Part shown: in pieces, positions 1 to 8,686 of the stretch | Position numbering within the stretch: position 1 is the stretch's first letter | How the letters are laid out: every line of letters starts with the position of its first letter | Source: DAIDKA01 sp035487155 | GTDB taxonomy: Bacteria > Pseudomonadota > Gammaproteobacteria > Steroidobacterales > Steroidobacteraceae | Direction: 5' to 3' | Length of the DNA: 64,000 bases | Assembly (NCBI GenBank): GCA_035487155.1 | Contig: DATHMK010000006.1 | Span: 83,870-147,869 of the forward strand | Notes under the pieces: model-generated | What the model was told of the DNA's origin: nothing | The model's database searches: none | Seen by the model: only the letters and a program-made list of their open reading frames with translations | Position numbers and translations under genes: made by a program

Positions 1-7
1 CCATAAT

Positions 8-44
8 ACTCCCTATACTTCCCTATTTACAAGACCGTATACGG
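8..44. promoter_or_regulatory. Possible operator ahead of the HTH gene
   Basis: Two CCCTAT hexamers (11-16 and 21-26) lie exactly 10 bp apart, one helical turn, followed by the perfect 10-bp palindrome CCGTATACGG at 35-44. They sit just upstream of a small HTH gene, so autoregulation is a reasonable guess. There is no further evidence, and the window edge hides anything to the left. Confidence 0.3.
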
Positions 45-72
45 CTGTTAAGGTCAACTGATCGGCCCCATC

Positions 73-525
73 ATGGCCATTGAGCGGACTCCAATGTCAC
101 AGGATCTGTTTTCGGTGTTTGATATCGCGACGCGCCTCAACCTTCACGTGAAGACGGTCCGCAACTACGTCCGCGAAGGTCGATTGAAGGCTACGCGCAT
201 CGGTAAGCAGTACCGGATAGCCCGGGCCGACCTGGAGGCTTTCACCGGTCAGCCGGTGCCCCCCACTGACAGCGAGATCGCCAGGCGCGAACGTCACGTC
301 GAGGTTTCCAGCATCGTTCAGATCGATGCGATAAGTCCGGAGGCTGCGGCTCAGTTGGAGAACTCTCTGGCTGCGTTCGTGAGCGGACGGGCAAAGCCCG
401 GGGAGCCCCTGCGCATCGACTCGATCTACGACCGGCATACCGGACATCTGAAGATCATCCTGCTTGGCAGCGCGAATGACACGGCTTCGGCGCTCAAGCT
501 GGTTACGGCCCTGTTGGATAGGTGA
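73..525 (+). CDS. Excisionase/MerR-type helix-turn-helix protein
   Basis: Small 150-residue protein. Residues about 12-58 form an excisionase-type winged HTH: an FDIATRL helix, then VKTVRNYVREGRLKATRIG and a YRI wing, as in HTH_17 proteins. The remaining 90 residues are a compact alpha/beta domain I do not recognise. A second in-frame ATG at 94 (MSQDLF) is an equally possible start; neither has a strong ribosome binding site. The gene ends 7 bp before the EF-Tu start, and the EF-Tu Shine-Dalgarno (AGGTG) overlaps its stop codon, so the two are probably co-transcribed and translationally coupled. A DNA-binding regulator role is inferred from the fold; a link to control of the EF-Tu is inferred from position. 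Confidence 0.8.
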   Translation: MAIERTPMSQDLFSVFDIATRLNLHVKTVRNYVREGRLKATRIGKQYRIARADLEAFTGQPVPPTDSEIARRERHVEVSSIVQIDAISPEAAAQLENSLAAFVSGRAKPGEPLRIDSIYDRHTGHLKIILLGSANDTASALKLVTALLDR

Positions 526-532
526 AGCGATC

Positions 533-1723
533 ATGTCCAAGGAAAAGTTCGAACGCACCAAACCGCATGTGAACGTGGGAACGATCGGCCATGTGGATCA
601 TGGCAAGACGACCCTGACGGCCGCCCTGACCAAGGTGATGGCGGAGCAATACGGCGGGGAGTCCAAGGCCTACGATCAGATCGACAAGGCTCCGGAGGAA
701 CGCGAACGCGGTATCACAATCTCCACCGCCCACGTGGAGTATCAATCCGAGACGCGTCACTATGCGCACGTGGATTGTCCCGGACATGCCGATTACATCA
801 AGAACATGATCACCGGAGCATCGCAGATGGATGGCGCGATATTGGTGGTGAGTGCCGCCGACGGTCCCATGCCACAAACACGCGAGCACATACTGCTGGC
901 GCGCCAGGTCGGTGTGCCGCATATCATCGTATTCATCAACAAGGCTGACATGGTCGACGATGTCGAGCTGTTGGAGCTTGTTGAGATGGAAGTTCGTGAA
1001 CTGTTGGTGCGCTATCAGTTTCCCGGCGACTCCACGCCGATCATCATCGGCAGTGCGCTGCAAGCTTCGCAGGGCGATCCCGGGGCGTATGGAGTGCCGT
1101 CCATCATCAGGCTTGTTGCGGAAATGGACAGATATATTCCTGTGCCTGAGCGTGCCGTCGATGGCCCGTTCCTGATGCGCATCGAAGATGTGTTTTCGAT
1201 CTCGGGACGCGGCACTGTGGCTACCGGGTGCATCGAACGTGGCACCGTCCGGGTGAACGATGAGCTGGAGATCATCGGCCTGAAGCCCACGGCCAAGTCG
1301 ATCTGCACGGGTGTTGAGATGTTCAGAAGACTTCTCGATCAAGGCCAGGCGGGCGACAACGTCGGACTGCTTCTCAGAGGCGTCAAACGCGATGAAGTTG
1401 AACGCGGCCAGGTGCTGGCGAAGCCCGGCAGCATCACACCGCATGCCCGCTTCGAGTGCGAGGTGTACGTGCTGACCAGAGAGGAAGGAGGTCGACATAC
1501 CCCCTTCCCAAGAGGTTATCGTCCGCAGTTCTATTTTCGGACGACCGATGTGACCGGCACGTTGGATCCGCCCGAAGGAGTCGAAATGGTGATGCCCGGC
1601 GATAACATCAAAGCCACCGTTGAACTCATCAGTCCGATTGCGATGGAGGAAGGACTGCGCTTTGCCATTCGCGAAGGCGGAAAGACGGTGGGCGCCGGAA
1701 TCGTGACCAGGATAGTTTGCTGA
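533..1723 (+). CDS. tuf: Divergent elongation factor Tu paralog
   Basis: Full-length EF-Tu (396 residues): GTPase domain with GHVDHGKT (P-loop), the switch I RGITI, DCPGH and NKAD motifs, then beta-barrel domains II and III. EF-Tu carries aminoacyl-tRNA to the ribosome as the GTP form. The start at 533 gives the canonical MSKEKFERTKPH terminus with AGGTG upstream; a longer frame back to 464 is spurious. Several residues usually invariant are changed: E. coli Pro213 is Arg, Arg230 is Cys (TGCIERG for TGRVERG), Phe323 is Pro, and the C-terminus is RIVC. A two-residue insertion lies near 185. Kirromycin-site residues Gln124, Tyr160, Gly316 and Ala375 are retained. It stands outside the usual rpsL-rpsG-fusA operon, next to an HTH gene, so it is probably an accessory copy. 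A specialised or antibiotic-tolerant role is inference. Confidence 0.95.
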   Translation: MSKEKFERTKPHVNVGTIGHVDHGKTTLTAALTKVMAEQYGGESKAYDQIDKAPEERERGITISTAHVEYQSETRHYAHVDCPGHADYIKNMITGASQMDGAILVVSAADGPMPQTREHILLARQVGVPHIIVFINKADMVDDVELLELVEMEVRELLVRYQFPGDSTPIIIGSALQASQGDPGAYGVPSIIRLVAEMDRYIPVPERAVDGPFLMRIEDVFSISGRGTVATGCIERGTVRVNDELEIIGLKPTAKSICTGVEMFRRLLDQGQAGDNVGLLLRGVKRDEVERGQVLAKPGSITPHARFECEVYVLTREEGGRHTPFPRGYRPQFYFRTTDVTGTLDPPEGVEMVMPGDNIKATVELISPIAMEEGLRFAIREGGKTVGAGIVTRIVC

Positions 1724-1751
1724 TGGCCACGATGCCTGGCGCGATCTGAAT

Positions 1752-3800
1752 TCAGAGATGACAGGTCAGGATGCCATCTCTGAAGTCACACCCGTCAGGC
1801 GGCCCGTACACCCGCCAATAATCCGGCAGCTTCAGCCTCGTGACAAATGCCTGAAAGCGCAGGTCATTGCGGAACGGCCGCATCTCCGGCATCCACACAT
1901 CACTCCAATCGATGCTGCCGGGCGTCTTGGTGCGCTCATCCGCGCACCACATTGCCAAGTCGTACGCGGCATCCAGGTCACCCAACATTGCAAGAGCATC
2001 CACGAAGAACATCCGGGTACGGCCTTCGAACACGCCGGATTTCAATTTGGGGACGAAGCCCTGAAGTACCCGCAGCGCCTCCGCTCGCCGCTTCGGATCT
2101 TCGAGTGCGCCATAGAAGGCCCGTATCGCCCGCCCTCCTCCGGCGTTGCGCTCGGATTCGGGCAGCGCCAGCGCCACGCGCTCGGCAGCCTCGGCGTACC
2201 GCCCTGCACGTGCCGCGGCGCGTGCCTGTAACAAAAACACGTCTGTGTGCGACGGCCCACCCAGTCCCGCGATCTCTTCGCTCACCCCGCTGAGCCGCAG
2301 CGCCTCCGCATCCAATCCGAGCAGTGAATCAGTGAGCGCGATCTCATGCACCGTAAAACCATCGGCGGGCGCATGGCGGTAGGTCTCGGTCAGCTCTTCG
2401 CGCGCCTGACGCAGCCGACCGAGCGGTCTGAGTAGGATCATGGCGTGATAAGTTCGCAGGGTGGGGTCAGCTGCCCCGGTAATCAGGGCGGTACGGGAGT
2501 TGGCTTCCGCTTCGACCCATTCGCCACGGGCGCAGTGGATCACTTCCTCGGCGACATTGGCTTCCGTAGAGATCGGGCTCAAGGCCAGCGCACGCGCGGC
2601 GTCGCGCTGCGCGCCCTCCAGCAATGGCGCCGGAGCACCGGTCAACTCTACGCCGGCAGCCACCAGGATCGCCCGGTCCCCCAGCGCCTCAGCGAAGTCC
2701 GGATCCCGCGCAAGTGCCTGATCCAGCAAAGCCGAAGCCTGCTGCTCCGAGAGAACCGTTCCACGACTGACCGAGCGGGCCTGCAGGTACAGTTCGTATG
2801 CCTGCACGTCCGTACTGGGTGGCATCCGAGCGGGAGGTGCCGTGAGATCGACCTTTACATAGCCGCGAAGTGCCTGAACGATCTGCCCCGCGATATCGTC
2901 CTGAACCTTGAAGATGTCCGCGGACTGCCGATCGTAGTTCTGCGACCAGATCTGGTAGCCGCTTGCGGCGTCCACCAACCGGGCACTGACGCGCAGGCGC
3001 TCACCCATGCTGCGCACGCTGCCCTCAAGGATGGTCGCTACGCCCAGATCCTGGGCAATTCGCCGGATATCAACCTCGCGTCCTTTGTAGGCAAAAGCAG
3101 AGGTTCGTGCCGGCACCTTCAGACCCGGCACCTGGGCCAGCGCGTTGATGAGTTCCTCCGCCATCCCATCGCCCAGATAGTCCTTCGCAGGATCTCCGGT
3201 CAGATTGGCAAAGGGCATCACGCCCACTGAGGAACGCGTGACAGTTGAAGATTGCGAGCCGGGTGCGCGGCTGCCGCTGACCTGGTCCTCATTGTGGCGC
3301 CCGATACGCCACCAGATCGCCCCGATGCCGATCACCACCAGCACCAGCAGCGCCGCAATCCAACGCAAAGCTCTTTGCGGGGCGGCGCTGGGCGGCAATG
3401 CCGCCTGGAGTTGCGGCGGCGCCGCAAGCGCCGTGACCGAGGCAAGCACGCGGTAGCCCCGTCCCCGCATTGCACCAATGTAGCGCGGGGTGTCCGCATT
3501 ATCACCGAGACTCTGCCGCAGGAGCTTGATTCGTTGAGTGATGGTTTCCGGACCGACGATGACTCCGGCCCAGACGCAGTCCATCAGTTCCTGGGTTGAC
3601 ATGAGGTTCGGCGCGGCGTGCACCAACGCCAGCAACAGATCAAACGAACGATCCGCAATGTCGAGGTCTACTTCCCCACGAGTCACCCGACGCATCCGCA
3701 CGTCGATGACCAGGTCATCGACTTGATAGGCGCTCGCGGTCGCCAGGTCCACGGGTGCGGATTCGACATTCATACGTGGGAATTCGCACCTGTGACTCAC
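1752..3800 (-). CDS. CadC-like winged-helix regulator with TolB-like and TPR domains
   Basis: 682-residue membrane-anchored regulator. Residues about 26-120 are an OmpR/CadC-type winged helix (ERSFDLLLALV-like core, then TITQRIKLLRQSL and RGRGYRV). A single transmembrane helix spans about 147-165. Residues about 190-310 match the TolB-like N-terminal domain seen in this family (GVMPFANLTGDPAKDYLGDGMAEEL), and the rest is alpha-helical TPR-like. The GTG at 3800 is preceded by AGGAC at good spacing; an ATG at 3773 is the alternative. It is divergent from the exported-protein operon starting at 3978 and could control it. The signal sensed is unknown. Confidence 0.85.
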   Translation of the reverse strand: MSHRCEFPRMNVESAPVDLATASAYQVDDLVIDVRMRRVTRGEVDLDIADRSFDLLLALVHAAPNLMSTQELMDCVWAGVIVGPETITQRIKLLRQSLGDNADTPRYIGAMRGRGYRVLASVTALAAPPQLQAALPPSAAPQRALRWIAALLVLVVIGIGAIWWRIGRHNEDQVSGSRAPGSQSSTVTRSSVGVMPFANLTGDPAKDYLGDGMAEELINALAQVPGLKVPARTSAFAYKGREVDIRRIAQDLGVATILEGSVRSMGERLRVSARLVDAASGYQIWSQNYDRQSADIFKVQDDIAGQIVQALRGYVKVDLTAPPARMPPSTDVQAYELYLQARSVSRGTVLSEQQASALLDQALARDPDFAEALGDRAILVAAGVELTGAPAPLLEGAQRDAARALALSPISTEANVAEEVIHCARGEWVEAEANSRTALITGAADPTLRTYHAMILLRPLGRLRQAREELTETYRHAPADGFTVHEIALTDSLLGLDAEALRLSGVSEEIAGLGGPSHTDVFLLQARAAARAGRYAEAAERVALALPESERNAGGGRAIRAFYGALEDPKRRAEALRVLQGFVPKLKSGVFEGRTRMFFVDALAMLGDLDAAYDLAMWCADERTKTPGSIDWSDVWMPEMRPFRNDLRFQAFVTRLKLPDYWRVYGPPDGCDFRDGILTCHL

Positions 3801-3977
3801 GGTACGTCCTGATTTTCATTCTGCGTTGCCACAGGAGCCCTGTCAAAACGACCGCCGAGCGCAACCTTCACGCTAATTCCGTCGGCCTTCACCCAATTTC
3901 AGCGCTCCTTCACACATTCCTGGCCGCCTCGCGACACCATCAGTGCCCACATTGACCTTGGCGATCGGGAGAAGGAC

Positions 3978-4355
3978 ATGACCTGGCGAGGACTTGCTGC
4001 AACTGGCCTTGCGCTGCTCTTTGTGGTGCCCTGTATGGCGCACCATTCTTTCGGGATCTTCGATCAATCCAGGTCAGTCACGCTGCACGGGACGGTCCGG
4101 GAGCTGCAGTGGACCAATCCTCACTGCTTCATCCAGATGCTCGTTACCTCGCAGAATTCGACCCGCGAGTGGAGCATCGAAATGCATTCCCCTTCGGTCA
4201 TGTATCGGGTCGGGTGGCGGCCTGGGTCGTTCCGGCCGGGGGACCAGGTGACCATCGTGATCAACCCACTGCGGGATGGGACAAACGGCGGCTCACTGGT
4301 GTCCGCCACGGACGCCACAGGCAGAGTGCTAACAACCACGAGTTCAAAGCCATGA
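3978..4355 (+). CDS. DUF6152-type exported protein
   Basis: 125-residue protein with a signal peptide (cleavage probably after VVPCMA) followed by HHSFGIFD, the start typical of the DUF6152 family, and a small beta domain with WTNPHCFIQM. Function of the family is not known. The stop codon overlaps the ATG of the next gene (ATGA at 4352-4355), so the two are coupled. It lies divergently from the CadC-like regulator with about 180 bp between them. Confidence 0.8.
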   Translation: MTWRGLAATGLALLFVVPCMAHHSFGIFDQSRSVTLHGTVRELQWTNPHCFIQMLVTSQNSTREWSIEMHSPSVMYRVGWRPGSFRPGDQVTIVINPLRDGTNGGSLVSATDATGRVLTTTSSKP

Positions 4356-5215
4356 GCGCCAAAACAACGGTCGCGGTCACCACTGTGCTGTCGGTGACAC
4401 TGGGCGCCTCAATAGCGTACGCACAGTCGGGCGCCAGCGCACGTATCCACGAATTTGCCGCATTGCCGGACTGGACGGGACTTTGGGAGACCGAGATCTC
4501 CGTGGCGGTGCTCAATGGGGAGTTCGATAAAGCGGTGGCGGCCCCCTCAGCAGATGCGGCCCTGCCATCCACCGCGGGGGCCGCGCCCGCGGAGCTCGGA
4601 TTTCTCAACCGCATGCAGCTGCTCGGCAGACCGCCGTACAATCCGGAATGGCAGAGGAAATCCCAGGGGGTCGCGACGCATGTTGGAGTGGCAGGAGCGC
4701 CCCCACCGCTCAAGGTCTGCGGCAAAGCCGGCTTTCCAACGGTGATGGAATCACCCGTTCCTGATATGGAATTTCAGGCATTTGTGACACCGGAGGAGAC
4801 TCTGTTCCTGTTTCCTGATGGCACCGCGCGCCACATCCGGACCGACGGTCGTCCGCATCCCGGGCCGGAAGATTTGTGGCCAACCGACCTAGGCGACTCG
4901 ATCGGCCATTGGGAAGGGGCGACACTGGTCATCGACACCATAGCCCGCAAGGCTGGACCGATCGCGCCATTCTTCATGCCCGGGATTGCGATATTGAGCG
5001 AGCAGGCGCACTTCACGGAGCGTGTGACGCGAATCGATGCGAACAGCATGCAGGATGAGATGACCATCGATGATCCGAAGCGTTTCGTGCACCCCTGGAA
5101 GGTCACGATCCGCTACAAGCAGGTGTCGGGTATTGACCGCATGTTGCCAACCGACTGTACCGAGAATGATCGCAACCCGATCGTGAATGGCAAAGTGACA
5201 CTGGCGCCGCCGTAG
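4352..5215 (+). CDS. Exported protein of unknown function
   Basis: 287 residues, with a signal peptide (VLSVTLGASIAYAQ) and then a domain beginning LPDWTGLWE, a pattern common in exported proteins that accompany DUF6152 genes in soil proteobacteria. The longer open frame back to 4109 overlaps the upstream gene entirely, so the ATG at 4352 is chosen. Three Cys are predicted in the mature protein. Enzymatic function is not apparent. It forms an operon with the DUF6152 gene and probably the carboxylesterase 19 bp downstream. Confidence 0.7.
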   Translation: MSAKTTVAVTTVLSVTLGASIAYAQSGASARIHEFAALPDWTGLWETEISVAVLNGEFDKAVAAPSADAALPSTAGAAPAELGFLNRMQLLGRPPYNPEWQRKSQGVATHVGVAGAPPPLKVCGKAGFPTVMESPVPDMEFQAFVTPEETLFLFPDGTARHIRTDGRPHPGPEDLWPTDLGDSIGHWEGATLVIDTIARKAGPIAPFFMPGIAILSEQAHFTERVTRIDANSMQDEMTIDDPKRFVHPWKVTIRYKQVSGIDRMLPTDCTENDRNPIVNGKVTLAPP

Positions 5216-5234
5216 ACCGGTCTGGGAACGAACA

Positions 5235-6818
5235 ATGCGAACACTCGGACCCACAGAAACCGTCGGCACAATCCTGCTGGCGCTCGCGCTCGGCCTGCTG
5301 GCTGATGCTGCACCTATCAGCGCTGCGGACACCCACGACGCGCCCGCGCCGGTATCGACGGCCAGCGGATTGCTGCAGGGAGTCGAACAGGCGGGCGTCA
5401 CGATCTACCTCGGTGTGCCGTTTGCCGCACCTCCGGTCGGTGATCTTCGCTGGCGCGCGCCACGGAAAGTTCCGCCCTGGAACGGTGTGCGCACTGCCGC
5501 GCACGTAGGGAATCTCTGCATGCAGCAGCGCCTGCAAGGCCCCGAAGCACGAATGCCCGGCGGACCAGCTGTGAGCGACGTTCTGAGCGAGGACTGCCTG
5601 TACCTCAATTTATGGGTTGCGCAGCGTCCCGCCGCAGCAAAGCTGCCGGTACTGGTTTACATACATGGCGGCTCGTTCGAGCATGGCTCGGGCGGTCAAC
5701 CTGAATTCGACGGTGCGAATCTGGCAAGACGCGGGGCCGTACTCGTCACCCTGAACTACCGGCTGGGCAGATTTGGATTCTTCGCTCATCCCGCTTTGAC
5801 GCGGGAGAGCCCTGCGGCACCGATTGGTAACTACGGCATTCTCGATCAGATCGCGGCACTGAATTGGGTGCGGCAGAATGTAGCGGCATTCGGCGGCGAT
5901 CCTGGAAACATTACCCTGGTGGGTGAGTCCGCCGGCGGCATATCGGTGAGCTATCTGATGGAATCTCCGCTTGCGCGCGGCCTATTTCAGAGGGCCATTA
6001 TCGAATCCGGCATAATCTCCGGGCCTCCGCGCGACGCGGCGACGACCCTCCCACAGGCCGAGACGGCAGGGATGGCAGCTGCAAAATCCTGGGGCCTCGC
6101 ACAGGCCAATCCCGCCGCACTACGCAGGGTTTCCGCAGAACAGGTGCTTGGAAACGCAACGGCGCCATCGGCGTGGCCCATGATCGACGGTAAGATCATT
6201 CCTGAGGACTTGACCGCCGCATTTGCGGCGGGTCACATCGCACACGTACCGCTTCTGCTGGGGACGAACACTCACGAGGTCGGATTCGGTCCCCTATCGC
6301 AACTGCCGAGGGGCATGTCGCAGCGACTCGGTGCGCGCTGGTCTGAAGTGACGGCAACCATTGACGGTTACGGTACGCATCGCACCGACTACATCGAGGA
6401 CGAACTGGTGACCGATATGATGTTTACGGCGCCGACGAGGCTGGTGGCACAAGTAGCGGCACAGCACGGACTGCCGACCTACCTTTACAGCTTCTCATAC
6501 ATTCGTCCTTCGCAACGCGGCCAGGTGCCCGGACCTTCGCATTTTGATGAAACGTATGCGGTATTCGGAACCATGGGGCTGGTCGAGCCGCGGGTGGGTG
6601 CGGACACCGATCGCATCATCGATGAGGTGCAATCTCGCTGGGTGCGGTTTGCGAAGACGGGGCAGCCAACGCAGGTTGCGGCGCAATGGCCGAGGTTCAC
6701 ACCCGATGCAGAGTCGCTGCTCGAATTTTCGAACACTGGGCCTATCGTCAGGACCCATTTTGCGAGCGAACGCGTGACCCTCGCCGATAAGTTCACGTCG
6801 GCAACACAGGGGCGCTGA
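5235..6818 (+). CDS. Exported type-B carboxylesterase
   Basis: 527-residue alpha/beta hydrolase of the carboxylesterase/cholinesterase family, hydrolysing carboxylic esters in the periplasm or outside the cell. An N-terminal hydrophobic signal is present. The nucleophile is Ser232 in GESAGG; the oxyanion hole is YIHGGSF (about 142-148); the acidic residue is probably Glu in GTNTHEVGFG, and the His is in the GPSHFDETYAVFG block near residue 435. Length is normal for the family and the triad looks intact. It follows the two exported proteins with only 19 bp between. The substrate cannot be read from sequence. Confidence 0.92.
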   Translation: MRTLGPTETVGTILLALALGLLADAAPISAADTHDAPAPVSTASGLLQGVEQAGVTIYLGVPFAAPPVGDLRWRAPRKVPPWNGVRTAAHVGNLCMQQRLQGPEARMPGGPAVSDVLSEDCLYLNLWVAQRPAAAKLPVLVYIHGGSFEHGSGGQPEFDGANLARRGAVLVTLNYRLGRFGFFAHPALTRESPAAPIGNYGILDQIAALNWVRQNVAAFGGDPGNITLVGESAGGISVSYLMESPLARGLFQRAIIESGIISGPPRDAATTLPQAETAGMAAAKSWGLAQANPAALRRVSAEQVLGNATAPSAWPMIDGKIIPEDLTAAFAAGHIAHVPLLLGTNTHEVGFGPLSQLPRGMSQRLGARWSEVTATIDGYGTHRTDYIEDELVTDMMFTAPTRLVAQVAAQHGLPTYLYSFSYIRPSQRGQVPGPSHFDETYAVFGTMGLVEPRVGADTDRIIDEVQSRWVRFAKTGQPTQVAAQWPRFTPDAESLLEFSNTGPIVRTHFASERVTLADKFTSATQGR

Positions 6819-7081
6819 TGGGCATTGCTGCAATCACCGTCGGAATGCCGGGAGGGTGCCGGAGATTTTTCAAGCGTGCCGTCACGCCCAGCAATGGCAC
6901 CACTTGCAGCTCCTGTGTCAGCGGCAGGAGCCGGCCTTCAGGGCCTGTGATCCCGCGGATCCGGGCCAGGAGCCCCGGCTTGCGCCGGACCCTTCGGCGC
7001 AGCGCTAGACAATAGCCCGCAAAGGCGGCAAAGGTGTTTTCTTCTTTGAAGTCAACATGACCCACCGGGTCCGGTTCGACC

Positions 7082-7828
7082 TCAGGGCTTAAGTGTGGCC
7101 GCTATGCTGCGTACTTCCTCTGGCGTGTGCTCACCGGCCAGCGGCGTTCCGGGCATCAAGTACTTACCGATGTCGAGGCCACCGACCACGACCGGTTCGA
7201 AGCCGATCTCCCGCACGAGCCGCACGGCGACCTCAATGGCCTGCTTGTCATCGCCGGCGATCGGCATGCCAATTTTCGCCGGATCTTCGTGCGCGCTGGC
7301 CATGCGTGCTGCACCTACGGCGTTGAATGCACGCACCACACGTGCACCCGCCAGTATCTGCGCGTCAAACACACCGGCCCCCTTCGCCCGCGCCTCATCG
7401 GCGATCGCACCGTCGCGTTGCGCGAAGGGATTGCTCGCATTGATCACGACCTTGCCGTCAATCGAATGACCAAAACTCTTGATGAGCTCGGGAAAGGCGC
7501 TGTACGGAATCGCGAACAGGAGTACCTGTCCGAACGCAGCCGCCTCCTGCGGGGTTCCGGCTCGCGCATTGCTTCCGACCTTGGCTGCGAGCGCCCTGTC
7601 ATTGTCGAGATTTCGGGAGGAAAACATCACTTCGTGCCCAGCTTTGGCCCAAACGCCCCCCAGCGCGCTTCCCACACGACCGGAGCCAATGATGCCGATC
7701 CGCGGCTTGGAACCGTCGGCCGCCATGAGAACCCGCACTGTGAGCGGGGTGGTACCGAGGGCCGCCGCCAGAGCGGCCACCTTGAGCAGATCACGGCGAC
7801 CAAGATCCAAAATTCGCGGCTGTGTCAT
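7082..7828 (-). CDS. Exported NADPH-dependent F420 reductase-like oxidoreductase
   Basis: 248 residues. Residues about 42-240 form a Rossmann fold of the coenzyme F420-dependent NADP oxidoreductase family (GIIGSGRVGSALGGVWAKAG, then FAIPYSAFPEL and VINASNPF). The N-terminus GRRDLLKVAALAAALG resembles a twin-arginine signal, although the second Arg is followed by Asp-Leu-Leu-Lys, so the enzyme may be exported with its cofactor. In organisms without F420 such proteins act on other substrates, so the reaction is unknown. It converges with the carboxylesterase across a 263-bp gap in which nothing was recognised. Confidence 0.8.
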   Translation of the reverse strand: MTQPRILDLGRRDLLKVAALAAALGTTPLTVRVLMAADGSKPRIGIIGSGRVGSALGGVWAKAGHEVMFSSRNLDNDRALAAKVGSNARAGTPQEAAAFGQVLLFAIPYSAFPELIKSFGHSIDGKVVINASNPFAQRDGAIADEARAKGAGVFDAQILAGARVVRAFNAVGAARMASAHEDPAKIGMPIAGDDKQAIEVAVRLVREIGFEPVVVGGLDIGKYLMPGTPLAGEHTPEEVRSIAATLKP

Positions 7829-7930
7829 GGGCTCTCCGGAATTGCCATCAATCTTTGAATCATGCCCAAGATAGCTTCTTTGTCCAGCCTGTCCATCCCC
7901 TGACGAGTCGGGTCGGCGAAAGTGCTGTGT

Positions 7931-8686
7931 TCAGCGGAGCTCTCGGAAGAGGTGCGCTTGAGCGGCACTGACGGGCAGTAGCTCGTCGCGCCCCTTCAGC
8001 TTCAGCTCCAGTCTGCCGCGGAAGGTGCGGTAGATGGTATCGATGGCGCCGACGTTGACCACCACGCTGCGGTGGATCTGCCAGAACACCTGCGGATCGA
8101 GCTTTTCGCGCATCTGCCGCAGCGAAGAGCTCATCAGGAACGAGCCCGCCGGGGTGACCACGGTGGTGTACTTGGTGTCGGCGCGCAGGTAGGAGATCTC
8201 CTCCACCCCCACTACGCGCAGCTCCGCACCATACGGCACCGTCAGCCACTTCAGGTACTTCGAGCCGGGCAGCACCATGTCGCGCAGAAGGTCGGCGATG
8301 TGGTTGAGCGCGGCCGGCCGCTCCGACAGGCGGCCACGCAGGCGTTGCACCGTCAGGCGCATGCGCTCGAGCGAGATGGGCTTTAGCACATAGTCCAGGG
8401 CGCCCTGCTCGAACGCGGCGACGGCATACTTGTCGAAGGCGGTGATGAAGGCGACGTGGGCACGGCCGTTCAACCGCTGTGCAACGGTCAGACCATCCAG
8501 TCCGGGCATCTGGATGTCGAGGAATACGACATCCGGATGGCAGCGCTCGACGGCCGCCAAGGCTTCCTCACCGTCACCGGCTTCCGCCACCACCATAAGT
8601 TCCGGCCACAGCTCGCCCAGTGTCTCGCGGATCTCGCGCCGGATCAGTGGTTCGTCCTCGGCGAGGATGGCAGTGGGTGCCGTCAT
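7931..8686 (-). CDS. LytTR-family response regulator
   Basis: 251 residues. A receiver domain occupies about 1-125 with acidic Glu10/Asp11, phosphoacceptor Asp57 in FLDIQMPG and Lys in the VLKPIS loop. A LytTR DNA-binding domain follows (about 148-250: YLRADTKYTTV, then QIHRSVVVNV). It would be phosphorylated by the LytS-type kinase two genes upstream. The long frame extending to 8974 is an overlap with the neighbouring gene; the ATG at 8686 overlaps the neighbour's stop codon (ATGA), a tight operon. Targets are unknown. Confidence 0.92.
   Translation of the reverse strand: MTAPTAILAEDEPLIRREIRETLGELWPELMVVAEAGDGEEALAAVERCHPDVVFLDIQMPGLDGLTVAQRLNGRAHVAFITAFDKYAVAAFEQGALDYVLKPISLERMRLTVQRLRGRLSERPAALNHIADLLRDMVLPGSKYLKWLTVPYGAELRVVGVEEISYLRADTKYTTVVTPAGSFLMSSSLRQMREKLDPQVFWQIHRSVVVNVGAIDTIYRTFRGRLELKLKGRDELLPVSAAQAHLFRELR

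Noticed and set aside
464..532. Longer N-terminus for the EF-Tu paralog
   Set aside because: The extra 23 residues lie inside the upstream HTH gene in another frame; the canonical MSKEKF start with ribosome binding site is at 533.
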